A DNA stretch of 64,000 nucleotides from NCBI RefSeq assembly GCF_000204055.1, contig NW_006768883.1, forward strand, positions 1 through 64,000, written 5' to 3'. Under the pieces are notes generated by a model that saw only the letters and a program-made list of their open reading frames with translations, was not told the DNA's origin and ran no database searches. Positions 20,089 to 31,734 of the stretch are shown piece by piece. Made by a program: the position numbers and the translations under genes. Position 1 is the stretch's first letter. Each line of letters begins with the position of its first letter. Source of the DNA: Melampsora larici-populina 98AG31 (lineage: Eukaryota; Basidiomycota; Pucciniomycetes; Pucciniales; Melampsoraceae).

Positions 20089-23000
20089 TCACCCCCTCCT
20101 TTCTCGTGCCTCATTATCCTTTGCAACACAATCAGCCATGATATCTTGCGCTGATTCAAACTTGCCTCGCATTTTGACACCTTGAACGGACCACAAAAGC
20201 CCTCCAACCGTGCGCTCAATAGTTCGTGGCTTGAGAGACATTCGGTCATGTGAGCACACATCATCCGAGGCAGAAAAACCTCTCTCGACTGGGCAACTAC
20301 TTGCGCTGATAGCCAAGTAGTCCCGGGCTAGCGAACTCAATATCGGATATTTGCCCTCGTTGAGCTAAAAAGCAATGGTCATCAGTACATTATACTATAG
20401 ACAATGTTGCATCATAGGAATGAGTGAGGAACTTACCCTCCACCATTCCAAAGCCAAATGGGGATTCTCAGCTACCTCAGGCGCAGGATCCTCGGCCATC
20501 TCTAGATACGATCGAAGCTTGTTGGCGGTATTTCAACGGTTCTTCTCTTTATGTTTTCGGAATTCTTCATCATCTTCTCCGAGCTTCTTGCTTTGGCCTA
20601 CATTGTTAATTGCTGGGTTTGGCGCATTCGTCCAACTTTCCTCCATTTGCGCCTTGCGTTGAGAGTATGCTGTTTCAATCAGCTCTTTAGCCATGTCGGT
20701 CTCGGCAGAGCGCTCTCCAAATGCGAAGTCAAAATAGTCAAGACGTAAACTTGGATGTAATACGGTTGCGAGCATAATGACGTTAGAGCTAACGGCTTCC
20801 ATGAGATACGACTTTACTCGCACAAGCATGGCGTGGTGCATTGGAAAAAGCGGATCTGCTCGTGATTTCGTTGCATCAATCTTCTTTTGGAGAGTCTTCC
20901 GGAGTTTGACATACTCCTGTATGACAAGCGAGGCGGTAGGTCCATCTTGTTCAAAAAATTTAGTTAAATTTTTGAATTCCTACAATGATGATAGAATGTT
21001 AGTAATATATTCGACAAGTAATATATTTGACAAAGTCGGGAAATCAATGTGATCAAGAAAAAATAACTCACTTGAAGAAGCTCCATTAAATCTCTCACTT
21101 GTCGCCATTCATCTGGCAATATCATGATCTTGTTGAATATTCCTCGTGGTCGATTGATGTCTGGGGGCAGTGCAACCTCACCAGCTCGACTTTGACCTCG
21201 GCGTGGTGCCTCCATCTGGTCTTCTTTCAAGATTTGATTGATGACCTAATAGCAAGAATCATCAAATGTCAGGAAGAGGAGATAAGAAAGAATAAGAAAA
21301 AAACTTGAAGTACTTACTTCCCGGGCGTTGTATAACCGAGTCCAGCACTGCAATTTGATGTTCCATCGAATACCGTAGCCAGGAATTGGCCTCGGGAGCT
21401 TTTTAGAGCACAACTTTTGGCTGACGGCATCAAATAGCATGCACATCACAGATGAGCCACCTATCTTTCGTCCTACAGCATCCAACTGATAAAAACATGA
21501 TCAGAAACCGTGTAGTTAACAAGTATAAACAATAACATACTTTGGTGGTGAGCAAGTGCACCCCATTGGCTGCAACCCGGTCGGTCGCAGCGACTTCTTC
21601 GTCGCGGTGAGGCCCATCAACTACATCATACCAATTGGATGGCTCTTGAGGTGATGTCAAATCTAAATCGTCCACTTCTCCATCTGAGTCTGAAACATCA
21701 TCTTCAGGACCGTTGTCACCCTCACCGTTTTCTTCCTCTTCAATCACAGTCTGTAAAGTGTTTGTTGGAACCGGAAAATCACCCAACATCGTTGATTTGA
21801 CAAGCGGTGGAGGTGGGGCCTGAATTCCAAGGGCTTGGAGGCCAGCATTGACAATCAGCGCAAGTTTGTGACAGACACATCGAACCCTATCCGTCTTATG
21901 ATCCCATTTAAATACTTCATTTCGATCGGCACAGTATTTGGTGAGTCTGACATTCATTGCTTCGGCTAGTGTGTTGTTGTTGCTGCCAGAGTCGTGAGTC
22001 TGAGCTATCATGTGGGGAAATCAGAAAGCAATCAGTGAGATGTAGAGATGATTGGAAAATAGTAGAAATGGATGGGATGTGAATTAAATACTTATCTTCA
22101 AATGTAAACCGTGCTTTGTCAATAGGTTGATGAGTGGCTCAGCAAGCCATTCGCCTTTGTGGTGCCACGCTATAAGTTTGAGGGCGAAATGCCGTGTGAC
22201 AAAGGTCCAATTTGATGTTATGTAAGTTACACTGGCGCCAATAAAGCCGTATCGGTTTCCCTTGGTTGTCCACGCATCGTGGATGAGACCAAAGGAACTA
22301 GTGAGGGACTGATGCAATGGAAAGTTTTTAGTAGACTGTATAGTTCAGTCAAATATAAGAAAAGGAATAAATAGCTCACCTTGAGTTCTCCAATGACAGA
22401 CGCTCGCAATTCAAGGTAAGCCTCGTGGGCAAACTTCGCGACCCATGTCCTTCCAAACAGTTGAGCATGCGGATTAGCATATCTAAAACAAGCACGTAGA
22501 TATACGTCCTCCACCCGAGCCCAGGGTTGGGCAGTCCTGATGACCCACATGCCCAGCATCTGGTTGAGTGTTTGGTTGTCGAACTTGTGAACCTTCTGAG
22601 CGTAGGATAGAATCGAGCTCTGTCCTTTGACGGTGGTCCGAGTGGCAGCCTCGCGTCTCTCGTCCCAGATGGTAAGCGGCAGGATACAGCCTTGCTCGAT
22701 GGCGAGGTCTCTTTTCTTGCAGCCCGGCTTTCCGGATTTATTGTCTTGCTTGGATCCATCCCGATGAACCCACATGTTGGACGTTGATCCACCAAAGGCT
22801 GATACTTCAGCATCGCAATATCGGCATACGACGTAAGACATCTTTCCGGGTTGCTATCAATGGTGCAAAAGGTTAAAAGACAACAGAGACAACATTAAAT
22901 TACTATTAGATTTTAGAAAAGAGAAAGTCATTGCTATATGAAAAGACTCCACTTACATCGTTTTTCCCGTGAACTAGGTCTGGAAGGTAGTATTCACGAA

Positions 23001-23487
23001 GAGGATCGAATACTACCTTACCTTTTTTCTTGGCCGGTTTTTTGAGGACCTTGTCGTTCTCCTCGTCTGAGTCCTGAACCAAGTCGACCTCGAGATGCAA
23101 TTGGGTTGTTGAAGACGGGTGAGCAGAAGAAGCTTGATCATTGCATTGAGCTGGAGGTTGACCAGAGCCAGAAGGTCAAGGTTTTGGTTTCACTGGTTGT
23201 TTGCCTTTGATGTTAGTACTAGCGTTCGGTTTGGATTGTACTTTGCGAGAAGTCTTGGTTTGAGAAGTCCGGGTCTGAGAGGATGAATCTTCCTCTTCCG
23301 GATCATAATTGTCACGTTTGCGCTTTGATGAGCCGGTAGATGAAATAAAGTCTTCGTCATCTGTGATGCGGCGCATGGCACGGCGCGAGTCGACAGGTGA
23401 TGATAACATTAGAGATGGTCTTCGCAATGGGGAAGGTCGAGAACTGCGACGATATGGTTGTTGCTCAGTGGATGATGAGGCAGACAT
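20089..23487 (-). pseudogene. hAT transposase with BED finger, two TGA stops
   Basis: Exons read from 23487 (MSASSSTEQQPYRRSS) to 20089. Donor and acceptor pairs include 22956/22854 and 22379/22309. The N-terminus is Ser/Arg-rich. A BED-type finger follows (CRYCDAEVSAFGG...H...C). Then come the RNase-H-like core (SFGLIHDAWTTKGNRYGFIG, AQTHDSGSNNN, CVCHKLALIVNAGL) and the C-terminal dimerisation region (LAISASSCPVERGFSASDDV). It would perform cut-and-paste transposition in the nucleus. Two TGA codons interrupt it, at 23176-23178 and 20533-20535, so this copy is inactive as it stands. Confidence 0.85.
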
Positions 23488-23819
23488 GTTTGTGTTTGCA
23501 GCGATGAATTTAAAAAAACAGAATGTGAGTGGAATGAAATATTATAGCAGTATTGGATGGAGAAAGAAAGAAAGAAGATAGGAAAAGAGGATGAGAGGGG
23601 GACAAACGCACTCGATGGAATGCATAGGGTAATCATATACCCCCTGTAACAGCCTTGAGCTCCATACCACACTTAGCCTGCCGAGTTTCCGTCGCCATAG
23701 TTCCATTTCGAGGTTGTATTGGGTGTAGAGCAGGATGCTTTGGGTGGGGTGAGTCGCTGAATGCAGGGATTTTTAGACTGGAAGGGGGAAGGTAGGCGAG
23801 GAGATGTATGGTGGGCGGA

Positions 23820-24045
23820 GTAGGGTACGGTTCCCAGTATCGTAGCCGGAATCGGGTACTGGCGACCCCGGGTATCCGGTGCCGTACCGGATTCCGGCTA
23901 CGATACTGGGAACCGTACCTTGACTAACGATACCCTAATCAGGGCCCCTGGGTATAGTATCGGTTATTCGGCTATGATAACCTGAGTACGGTACTGTTAC
24001 TCTCGGTTACAGTACGGTACGGTACCGGTACTGTAACCGTATCTG
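23820..24045. repeat. Right subterminal repeats of hAT 1
   Basis: This is the mirror block of the left subterminal repeats, rich in GTACCGTA/TACGGTAC motifs, close to the right terminal inverted repeat. Confidence 0.8.
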
Positions 24046-27000
24046 TGGCGGCGTTGCATTGATTCATGTTGCGAGTTTGATTCCGATTTGGACTCGGATT
24101 CTGGTTCGCAATCACTTTCCGAGACATCTGATATTGGGGAGGTCAATGAGTCACCTTCAGCTTATGTTTACCAAAGGTCAAAAGACAAAGTAGAGAACGC
24201 AAAGACTCGTTTAAAAGCAGTCAGTGCATTTTTATGCATCAAGTTGGTATACACACAAGACTGACTATCCTTTTGTGTAACGGTAGATTGCTTTGACAAC
24301 AATCCAGATGGTTGCCTATGGATGCAGCCGTCGAAGCAATGGTCTTCAAGTGGAAAATACACTCACCTTGCTTGCGTGTGGTGTTTCTGAGCGTGTCAAC
24401 CAATATCTGTACCAAATCGGACTCAGCTCATGTCGAAAGTCTGCTCTACGTGGTTTACTAGTATTAGCAAAGGATAAAGCAGCCACGATTAAGAAGAAGA
24501 TTAAATCAGCTGGTACTTTTGGTTTTCTCATATGCATTGATAATATTGATATGATGGAACAAGTACATAGTCGACGAGTAGATTCAACCAGCAAAACGTA
24601 TCACGGCACTTGGGGCTATATTCACTATCTGAACCCTGATCAACTCTCTGGCCTTGACACTGATGAGTGCACTGTTTCGGCTTTCCAACAATACCTAAAA
24701 GACGACATCAAGAAACTGGTTAAGCCTTTAGAATTACTTCCAAAGAAAGCCAAGCAGAATCAATGGGTCTTAACTTTGAAAAACCAAGCTGCTCGAGTAC
24801 TTCTACGCTACACAAAAAACCCGGAGAAGTTCAAAGACATCCCAGTATTGAATCTACCCTCAGTTGATCAGATCAAGGCTGAAAAACCGGATATTGACAT
24901 GCTCAAGCTTATGGACTCCTCTGATAACGGCTTGGACGGAATCTCTTCACTTTACGACGAATTGATCAAACAAACTGGCCTTCCCCCTGAAGACTTTGCG
25001 AGTAGATTACAGATGGTCAAAGGCGATCTGGGCACTTGTCTCAATTTCTTAGGTTTGGAAGGTCAACGTGTCCCTTCAAAATTTAATGATGAAAGCCTCG
25101 CTCATTTGATTATGGTACCAGGTGCTGGTCACACCTTGTGGAACATTGCACAAGCAATTTTGTTACATCATTGGGGTAAACCGGATGATAAGAATGATCT
25201 AGGTGCTTGGCGGACTGTAGTAGAGCTTGGTGGTCAGAAGGACAGACCCACTGCAAAGAAAGACTTTACTTCTATGATACGAACAATCAAACAGGCTCAC
25301 GAAGCCACTCTCACTGCTTGTATCTTGTAAGACAGAACTTTGGTAGTATCTTTGTATGTCAAAGTTTACTAATCAAAGGTTTTTCTGTTTGATTCAAGTT
25401 CGGTTTTGGGTCTTACCGCTGGCGCTGTCAAAGAACCCATCAATATATCAGTCGAAGATTTCAACAAAACAATTGAAACTGTATATGACCAATTTTTATC
25501 AGGCCAGGTCCTTCGTCAAGCCCGTCAGCAAAAGAACAGCAAGAAAATTCAGTTATTACTACGACGTATAAGGGACTTTGCAAGTGTTGTTGAAGCCAAT
25601 CGTGCCATGTCTGACGGTGATATTGGTCGCCTGCTCATCATCTGGAAGATGTGGAGCGTCATGGCCCAGGGTCTGAAGGGCCTTACCCATTACTCTAGGT
25701 ATCTCCCTCGTCTACTTCAACTGCTCACTAAAACACTCCCAAAGTCTCTTTCACATATTATTCTACACTCGCTGTTAATCTCTCCAACTGGTCGACCAGG
25801 CCATTTTGTGGCCAAAGATTTTTACTTGGAAGTCCAAAATTATTGGCTCAAGTACTTCTACAACCATGCGGTGCGTATCAAAGTATCTAACTCATTAAGA
25901 AATTTCAAAACGACTCTGACAACTTTTTTTGTTATTTACCTAGGGACCTGGAACTGACATTAAGCGATTAAAGGAGACATTCTCTCACACACTTGGTCTT
26001 GTAAGTGTTGAAAACAAATATTAGATTACACATCTGGCTGATAATTGATGAGCATCCAGCTTTCAGAGTTGGTCAATAAGATGAAAGGCCGAGCTGGTCT
26101 CAATAACGTTCGCCAGTCACATAAGAACAAATTGACTCCAGCTTCTATGATGTGATTCTTGAACATGGCTGCATGTGAAGGTCTCTTAGGATCCAAACCT
26201 GACTCTACTGGAACAGATGGACCGATTTCAGACATCAATCTACTAGGTATTTCTAAGCTTCAAGAGGATTTTGTTAATAAGCGGCTGGAACACTTCCACT
26301 GGCCGCTCTCGTCAAACTACACACAAGACAAAGATGATGATAATCAGCAACCTGATCAACGCGAAGGCTTTGGAGACCTTGATGATGAATTCATTGCATG
26401 GGTTAGTGGGGAATAGGACGTACCTCTCTTGGTAAGCTTTCTCTCTTGCATCAAGTTTGCTTTTGGGCACCCTGTCAAACTTCATCCAATCTATACAACG
26501 CTGATTGTATTCATGTTTTCGACTTGCTGCCTCTTTATCCGCCTTCACTTGTTCTGATGTTCGTCGTGTTTTCTTTTGAACAGGACCAGCTGGAAATGTT
26601 GTTGATATGACATCAACTGAAGTAATGATTTTCAGTGCTTGCTGTTCCTCAGTTTTTTTAATTTCCTCTCTCATCCTTTCCATCTTCCTTGTGTAGTCAA
26701 TTGCTGTATCTCGGGTCTTCCATTCTTGAATGTACTCAAAAACAGCATCCACACCACCCTCAATGATATCACCCCCCATAGTCTCTTCAATGTCTTCGGG
26801 AGAGTTCACATCATCAAGGTTTTCTACAATTTTCTTTGCTTGGTCCAGGCCGAAGTAATCTTCACTTTCACAATAGCCATCATCCCCAAAGAGTTCTTTG
26901 CAATGTAAATCAAATATGAACACCAACTCGTCTGTGAGCTCCTCTAAAGCTGGGTCTAGAGGTCCACGTCGCTTCCTAGGACCTTTCTTTTTGCTTGTAG

Positions 27001-27086
27001 GATTGCCAGTTTGAATCTCAGCCTGATCAGTCGGTTCATCATCAGGTCTGTGGAAGTGTTTAACATTGAAGACATCGGACATTGCG

Positions 27087-27132
27087 TCTATGTAATTTGA
27101 CTCAGTCAATCTAGGTAATTTGACTCAGTCAA
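27087..27132. repeat. 23-bp tandem duplication inside the helicase gene
   Basis: Two adjacent 23-bp copies differ at one or two bases (both contain TAATTTGACTCAGTCAA). Since 23 is not a multiple of three, the minus-strand helicase frame is shifted: TESNYLD then a stop, and TESNYIDAMSD in another frame. Confidence 0.85.
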
Positions 27133-27426
27133 TGTAGGTAAGTTGTGTATCAACATCACAGCTGCTTCAGGTTTACAATTGGAGCACTCGCATATGGGAA
27201 AACCATTTTCGAGCTCTCGTTGCTGTTCAGCTAAAACCCGTGGATCATTCTTTTGACATGGAATAACCCCAATCCTGTTGTTATTTGCCCCAAAATGACG
27301 GGTGTGAGTATCCCAGATAGGTGATCCATATTGAAGAATCAACAGCTTACGTGTTTCCAAGCAATAGTACCACTCGCAGGCATATTGTAGTGGAAGCAAA
27401 TGTATTCATGAGCTCATCGTTGGTCA

Positions 27427-28631
27427 CACAGGGGCAAAAGTAGATGCTCACATAGGTGTGAGCGTTGAAATTTTTGTGTTTCCTTCAATGTTTGTTCAAT
27501 TTTGCTTTCCTTTTCTTTCCCTTTTCTTTCCCTTTTCTTTCCGATTTCTTTCTGCTTGTCATCTGATTATGTGATCAACAGGAACTGAGCAGACAAACTA
27601 AGCCTTCCTCAGGCTGTATTCCTGGGCAAAGAAGTCTGAGGAAGGGCTGATCCATCTGCTCAGTTTATCTCAGCTGCTCAGCTGATCCTGAGCGGCATTC
27701 CCTGTTTCAGTAGGCTCCAAGGGACACCACTTATGATTAGCTTAGGGGCTGAGCTGACCTGAGTATCCTCTTGACTAATTCTCCACAGTATCCCTTGGAT
27801 GGATCACATAGGACCAGCCTCTCCTCAGGCTTCATGGCTCCAGAATGAAGCCTGATGCCCATCTGCTCAGTTGACCAATGCTGCTCAGCTATCCCTCAGT
27901 GGCATCCCTCAATCAGAAGGATCCAAAGGATTTCACTGCTCATTGGCTGAGGGGCTGCTCATCTAGTCCTCAGGGGCATTCCTGGGAGAAGGATCCAAAG
28001 GATGTGACTGAGTATTGGCTGAGGGGTTGCTCAGCTGCTCAGCTAGTCCTCAGGGGAATTCCTGGAATCAGAAGGATCCAAAGGATGTCACAGAGGACTA
28101 GCTGAGGGGCTGCTCAGTTGATCTCAGCCCCTCAGTGTGAGCAGCTTTATCCAGGGGACATCACTTAGGATTAGCTGAGCGGCTGAGATAAACTGAGCAG
28201 GGGGATGGCTCTTTTATGAGGTTTCATTCCTTAGCAAGGAAGTCTGGCCCATCAATGACCCAGCCAGGGGATGATACTGAGTATTTCCTGAGCATCTCAA
28301 ATGGGACGGCCCCTGTGCAGGCCTTCACTAAGAAATGAAGCCTGAGGAAGGTGTAGTTCATGTGCTCATTGTGATTTTGACCAAATTGCGGAGTATTCAG
28401 TGACTCATGAGCTGATCCTGAGTACTCATCTGGACTCAGTTATTGCTCATCCAAGATGGAAATGAGCCTTCTCAAGAAATGTCAAGCAAAATGTGAGCAA
28501 AACAGGCTGATCAACTGAACACAGCCAAAATTGTGAATTGAATGAATCTGAAAGAAAATGAATCTTTTTTGGAGACTTCAAAAAAGTCTACAACACTCAC
28601 ATACATGTGAGCATCAATTTTGGCCCCTGTG
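27427..28631. mobile_element. 1.2-kb non-autonomous element in helicase gene
   Basis: Left end CACAGGGGCAAAAGTAGATG; right end, in reverse, CACAGGGGCCAAAATTGATG, continuing to GCTCACAT in both. TCA is present on both sides (27424-27426, 28632-28634). Removing the insert and one TCA rejoins the helicase frame. The interior has no ORF but many GCTCAG/CTGAGC motifs and about three tandem units of 70-80 bp (each with GAAGGATCCAAAGGAT) at 27885-28110. A CACTA-like assignment is possible from the 3-bp duplication and CAC start, but uncertain. Confidence 0.75.
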
Positions 28632-29442
28632 TCATTTCTTTGGTGTCATTCGCATTGTCTAAATTTTTTGTATTCTTCTTTCGAGACTTCTCAACGAAGT
28701 GAATAGCTAGTCCCGGTCTATTACCTCGTCCACATTGGCCGAAAAGTTGAGCAAGTTCCGGCAGTCCGGTTTGTCCTACAACTACTACCTCCATAACTGA
28801 CGGCCAATCTTGACCTAGACCCAGCGCATTGGTACATGAGATTATTGGAAATTCAGAATTAGTGTAACTATCAATTCCTCGAAGCTTCTCTTTTCGGCCA
28901 GTACATGAATGATACCTCCTAATAAGAGTACTATCTGGATCGCGCCAACCGTCTGGCGTTCCTCAAGCCTCATTGACTACTTTCATAACTTCCAACGTGG
29001 CATTTTGGGAATTTGAGTAGATTAAAGTTTTGACTAAATCCTTGTCAGGAATGACTTCTTTTTTAGCATAGATTGAAAGAAGATCCTTCGGTATTCGCAT
29101 GCCTCGTTTCATTGGAACTTGGATGATTCTGATGTTAGAGCAACTGAGTTCTCCCCGTACAACCTTGATGTCACACTTTCGGATGCTCAAATTGTTTAGA
29201 ATGGCCGAAAAGGGACCAGGCGCACACGTGGCTGACATCAAAAGCAGCGGGATTTTATTTGTAGCTAGCAGTCAAAGACAAAGATCACCATAAGACGGTC
29301 GAAATTGACCCCCGTCCTGTTGACGCATGAAAGCCATGCAATGTTTTGCTTGCCCATTTTGAACCATGCCCCACCAATAAATCATGTGAGCCTCGTCAAT
29401 CACCTTTAGCACCAGCCGGTCTTGAAACCACTCGCTGAAATA

Positions 29443-29731
29443 CACCACGAAGACGCTTTTGAGCGGAAGGACGTCGGGATTGTCCGAGATCGTATGCTTC
29501 CGTCGGCACCCCCGTTTGGGCTGTCCTCTGGATGTCAGTGCGTGCGGACGTCCGCAGCACACACTCAGGATGCCAGGCTGGGCCTACGTTTAAATAAGAA
29601 CACCCTTGGAAGCCCGTGGGATGTCCCAAATTTTGATTCCGACCCGGGCTCCTTGGATCAGTTTCGTCAGGATATCCCTTCCCCTGCAAAAAATCCTGAC
29701 GTCCCTAGGACATCAGCATGTCCTTGTGGTG
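29443..29731. mobile_element. 289-bp MITE with TA duplication in helicase gene
   Basis: Left CACCACGAAGACGC, right in reverse CACCACAAGGACATG, flanked by TA on both sides (29441-29442, 29732-29733). Taking it out restores a continuous helicase exon just upstream of the DEAH motif. It is GC-rich compared with the host gene and contains repeated GGACGTC-like motifs. The superfamily is uncertain. Confidence 0.75.
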
Positions 29732-30539
29732 TACACGCGCTCAAAAGCCTTGGTGTTCAAGAATATCTCCGGGCTCTTCGAAAAGTTACACAATTTGATT
29801 TTGACATCAGATCCGATTGTTCATAATCTTTCTATTATAAAGAATTCCTCACCGTGTATATCACACTGTAAAATCCGGCAGCAATCTCCTTTTCCACCTG
29901 CTCTGTGAAAGACTCTTTCGTGAGATTGACGGAATTGATCTTCCAGTTTTTCTTTTCGGCAACCTACATGATATGTACAATTATTTCTTTTGACCGAGAG
30001 AGACATAGGAAATAATGAGGTTTATTCACCTGATTGTCACCCAAGGCGTCTAAAGGATTGATCACAAGATATATTGCTTTCAAGTCTTTTGGAAATAGAG
30101 CCAGAAACATTTCTGCGATTTGTGTTTTTCCATAACCAGTACCCGCCAATACAAATGTATCATAACCCCTGACCAATGCCACCACAGCCTCGACTTGGAG
30201 TTTTTTAGCTGGACAATTGTATTTTGTCATGTGATTGTCTTCAATTAACTTCATCAATTCGATGTCGGTGAGAGCCATGATATGCTTTGGAAGCACTGCT
30301 TTTGCTTGCGTTTGTTTAGCAATGGTGGTTGCAGCTGCCGGCCCAATCGATTCCGTAGGTCGTCGATTGTTCTTCTGGATCATCCTAGGGGTTAGGGGAC
30401 TGGCTTTTGAGCTTCAAAGTGACATTTTTCTTGGAGTATCACCCATGATAGTGTCGGTAAGATCCTGTAAGATCACGAGACTGAGGAAATGAGCAAAATT
30501 GAGGAAACGAGTTTGTCTTTCTCTTGTCCATCCTGCTCA

Positions 30540-30655
30540 TCACTCTTTGTCTCATTTCTCATTTCTCTCTCTCTCACAACTCTCTCTCACATCTATCTCT
30601 CTCTCTCGTTTCTCGTTTTTCTCTCTCTCTCGTTTCTCATTTCTCTCTCTCTGTG
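30540..30655. repeat. CT-rich microsatellite upstream of helicase gene
   Basis: This is a long irregular run of CTCTCT and TTTCTC units on the plus strand, 150 bp or more before the helicase start. Such polypurine/polypyrimidine tracts are common near fungal promoters; no specific role is shown. Confidence 0.8.
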
Positions 30656-30657
30656 TA

Positions 30658-30675
30658 GTCCAAAACGTTTTGGAC
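30658..30675. repeat. 18-bp perfect palindrome
   Basis: GTCCAAAACGTTTTGGAC is a perfect palindrome between the CT tract and AT-rich DNA. It could be an operator-like site or fused ends of a lost element. Confidence 0.7.
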
Positions 30676-30910
30676 ACATCGGTCTCTCTGATAAACCGTC
30701 CGCAGTTGTACGATTGGTTTTCTCGAAAGTTACACTTTTTCCGTCGATCCTGAGGACAAGATATCATTTTGAAGTTCTTTCGTGTTTGAGGAAGCATGTG
30801 TACAAGATGTAGTTCAAACACTTGGCCTATTCAGAATGTGCATATAGTTGATGGTGGAACAGTTAATGTGAACTTTGATGAAAAATCGCTGAAAGTGCCG
30901 AATTCCAAAT

Positions 30911-31010
30911 TGGTATCAAGCCAAAAATTCCAATAAGTCGTAAGTCCCTCCTCCGCAAGCTCCGGGGGACGCGCGCGGTTTGAAGGAGGTACTTAGTTAA
31001 GTTAGAGTAT
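30911..31010. repeat. Single arm of the fold-back MITE family
   Basis: AATTGGTATCAAGCCAAAAA, followed by GCAAGCTCCGGGGGAC, repeats the arm seen at 7314 and 12160. The orientation is as at 7314, with several differences. I found no inverted partner nearby, so it is a truncated copy. Confidence 0.75.
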
Positions 31011-31620
31011 GTACTCGTCTATCCATTTAGACAACATTGCCTGCTTACTAACGTCTTGCAGGGGGGAGCATGTCCGTGTATACCCATGCAAATGGGACGT
31101 ACTCAGGTCACGTTTGCCGCAAGTGAGCGCGTGGCTGAGTAAGCAAGGCGCTGGGGCTCGTTTCTGCTTTTACACGGATTTATCAGGTGGCTTGTAACTA
31201 TTTGTAAATTGTGATGGCTAACAGCGGAAGTACGAAAGCCGGATCTACGCGAACATATAACGTTGCAATCAACCTGATCGACCATGAACGGTCTGTACAC
31301 CCGTATCGCAAGCATAAAAAAATGTGTGTCACCTAAATGTTTGGTTATTCACAAGTACCCTGCGTCTCCGTCATCGAGATATCCGTGTGTTCTGCGTTTT
31401 GTGCAGCCTTTGATAGCTTGAGTATCATAGAACAATTCATTAGAAGATTATCACCGTATTTCATGCTAGTCATATCCGGCCGTGCGCCTGATCACTTTCA
31501 GATGCCATCGATTCGCAAAATCTCGGGTCATCAAATCGTCGAATTAGGAGGATGCTCAGGCTGCTAGAGAGAAGCATCCGAACACATCTACCGCCAATAG
31601 GGTAGCATCTGGTAGCATAC

Positions 31621-31627
31621 TATATAA
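31621..31627 (+). promoter_or_regulatory. TATA box of the NTF2-like gene
   Basis: TATATAA lies about 108 bp upstream of the ATG at 31735. Two tandem copies of a CTCTACCACTTCACACCCAT unit follow in the presumed 5' leader (about 31670-31710). Confidence 0.55.
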
Positions 31628-31734
31628 GCGGTCAAAGTAGCCGCGTGAAGTTCGAGCCATTCAACCCACTCTCTACCACTTCACACCCATCTCTACCACT
31701 TCACACCCATATCCGATTATTTGCCTCTTTAGCT

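Larger units (their letters stand above)
19676..24055 (-). mobile_element. hAT transposon, 4.4 kb, inside the DUF6589 gene
   Basis: Its terminal inverted repeats begin CAACGCCGCCACAGATACG. Flanking copies of the target are GAATTGAT (19668-19675) and GCATTGAT (24056-24063), 7 of 8 identical. About 250 bp at each end is filled with short iterated motifs such as GTACGGTACC and ATACCGTATCG, typical hAT subterminal transposase sites. Removing the insert restores the host exon in frame at an Asp codon. Confidence 0.88.
19050..26416 (+). pseudogene. DUF6589-type gene, split by a hAT element
   Basis: Exons fit as 19050-19376, 19445-19675 plus 24064-24246 (one exon, cut by the hAT), 24308-25326, 25399-25870, 25944-26000 and 26060-26416. 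Together they make 882 codons, all in phase. The core reads FGFLICIDNIDMMEQVHSRR, then TYHGTWGYIHYLNP, later LVMVPG-like and DLGAWRTVVELGG. This is the pattern of DUF6589 proteins, a fungal family of unknown function usually found in repeats. The N-terminus (VERVCHYLDK...SFILAYLRSTND) also matches that family. One TGA at 26153-26155 lies near the C-terminus. The 3' end overlaps the helicase gene on the other strand. Confidence 0.8.
26312..30383 (-). pseudogene. RecQ-like DEAH helicase gene, interrupted
   Basis: Starting at ATG 30383, helicase motif I reads TFVLAGTGYGKTQ and motif Ia YLVINPLDALGDNQV. Motif II is LKVIDEAHMIYWWG and motif III IPLLLMSATC. RecQ-type motifs V-VI follow around QTGLPELAQLFGQCGRGNRP. 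A cysteine pair region, CECSNCKPEAA, and a long basic/acidic C-terminal tail end it. RecQ helicases unwind DNA 3' to 5' in the nucleus; ones of this type are abundant in fungal repeats. Two elements sit inside the gene (27427-28631, 29443-29731). TGA stops lie at 29272-29274 and 28963-28965, and a 23-bp duplication at 27087-27132 breaks the frame. The tail overlaps the end of the convergent DUF6589 gene. Confidence 0.82.

Noticed and set aside
16796..29274. UGA recoded as an amino acid (stop-codon reassignment or selenocysteine)
   Set aside because: TGA is used as the normal stop of ordinary genes here (for example 32672-32674), and the sites fit CGA decay better.
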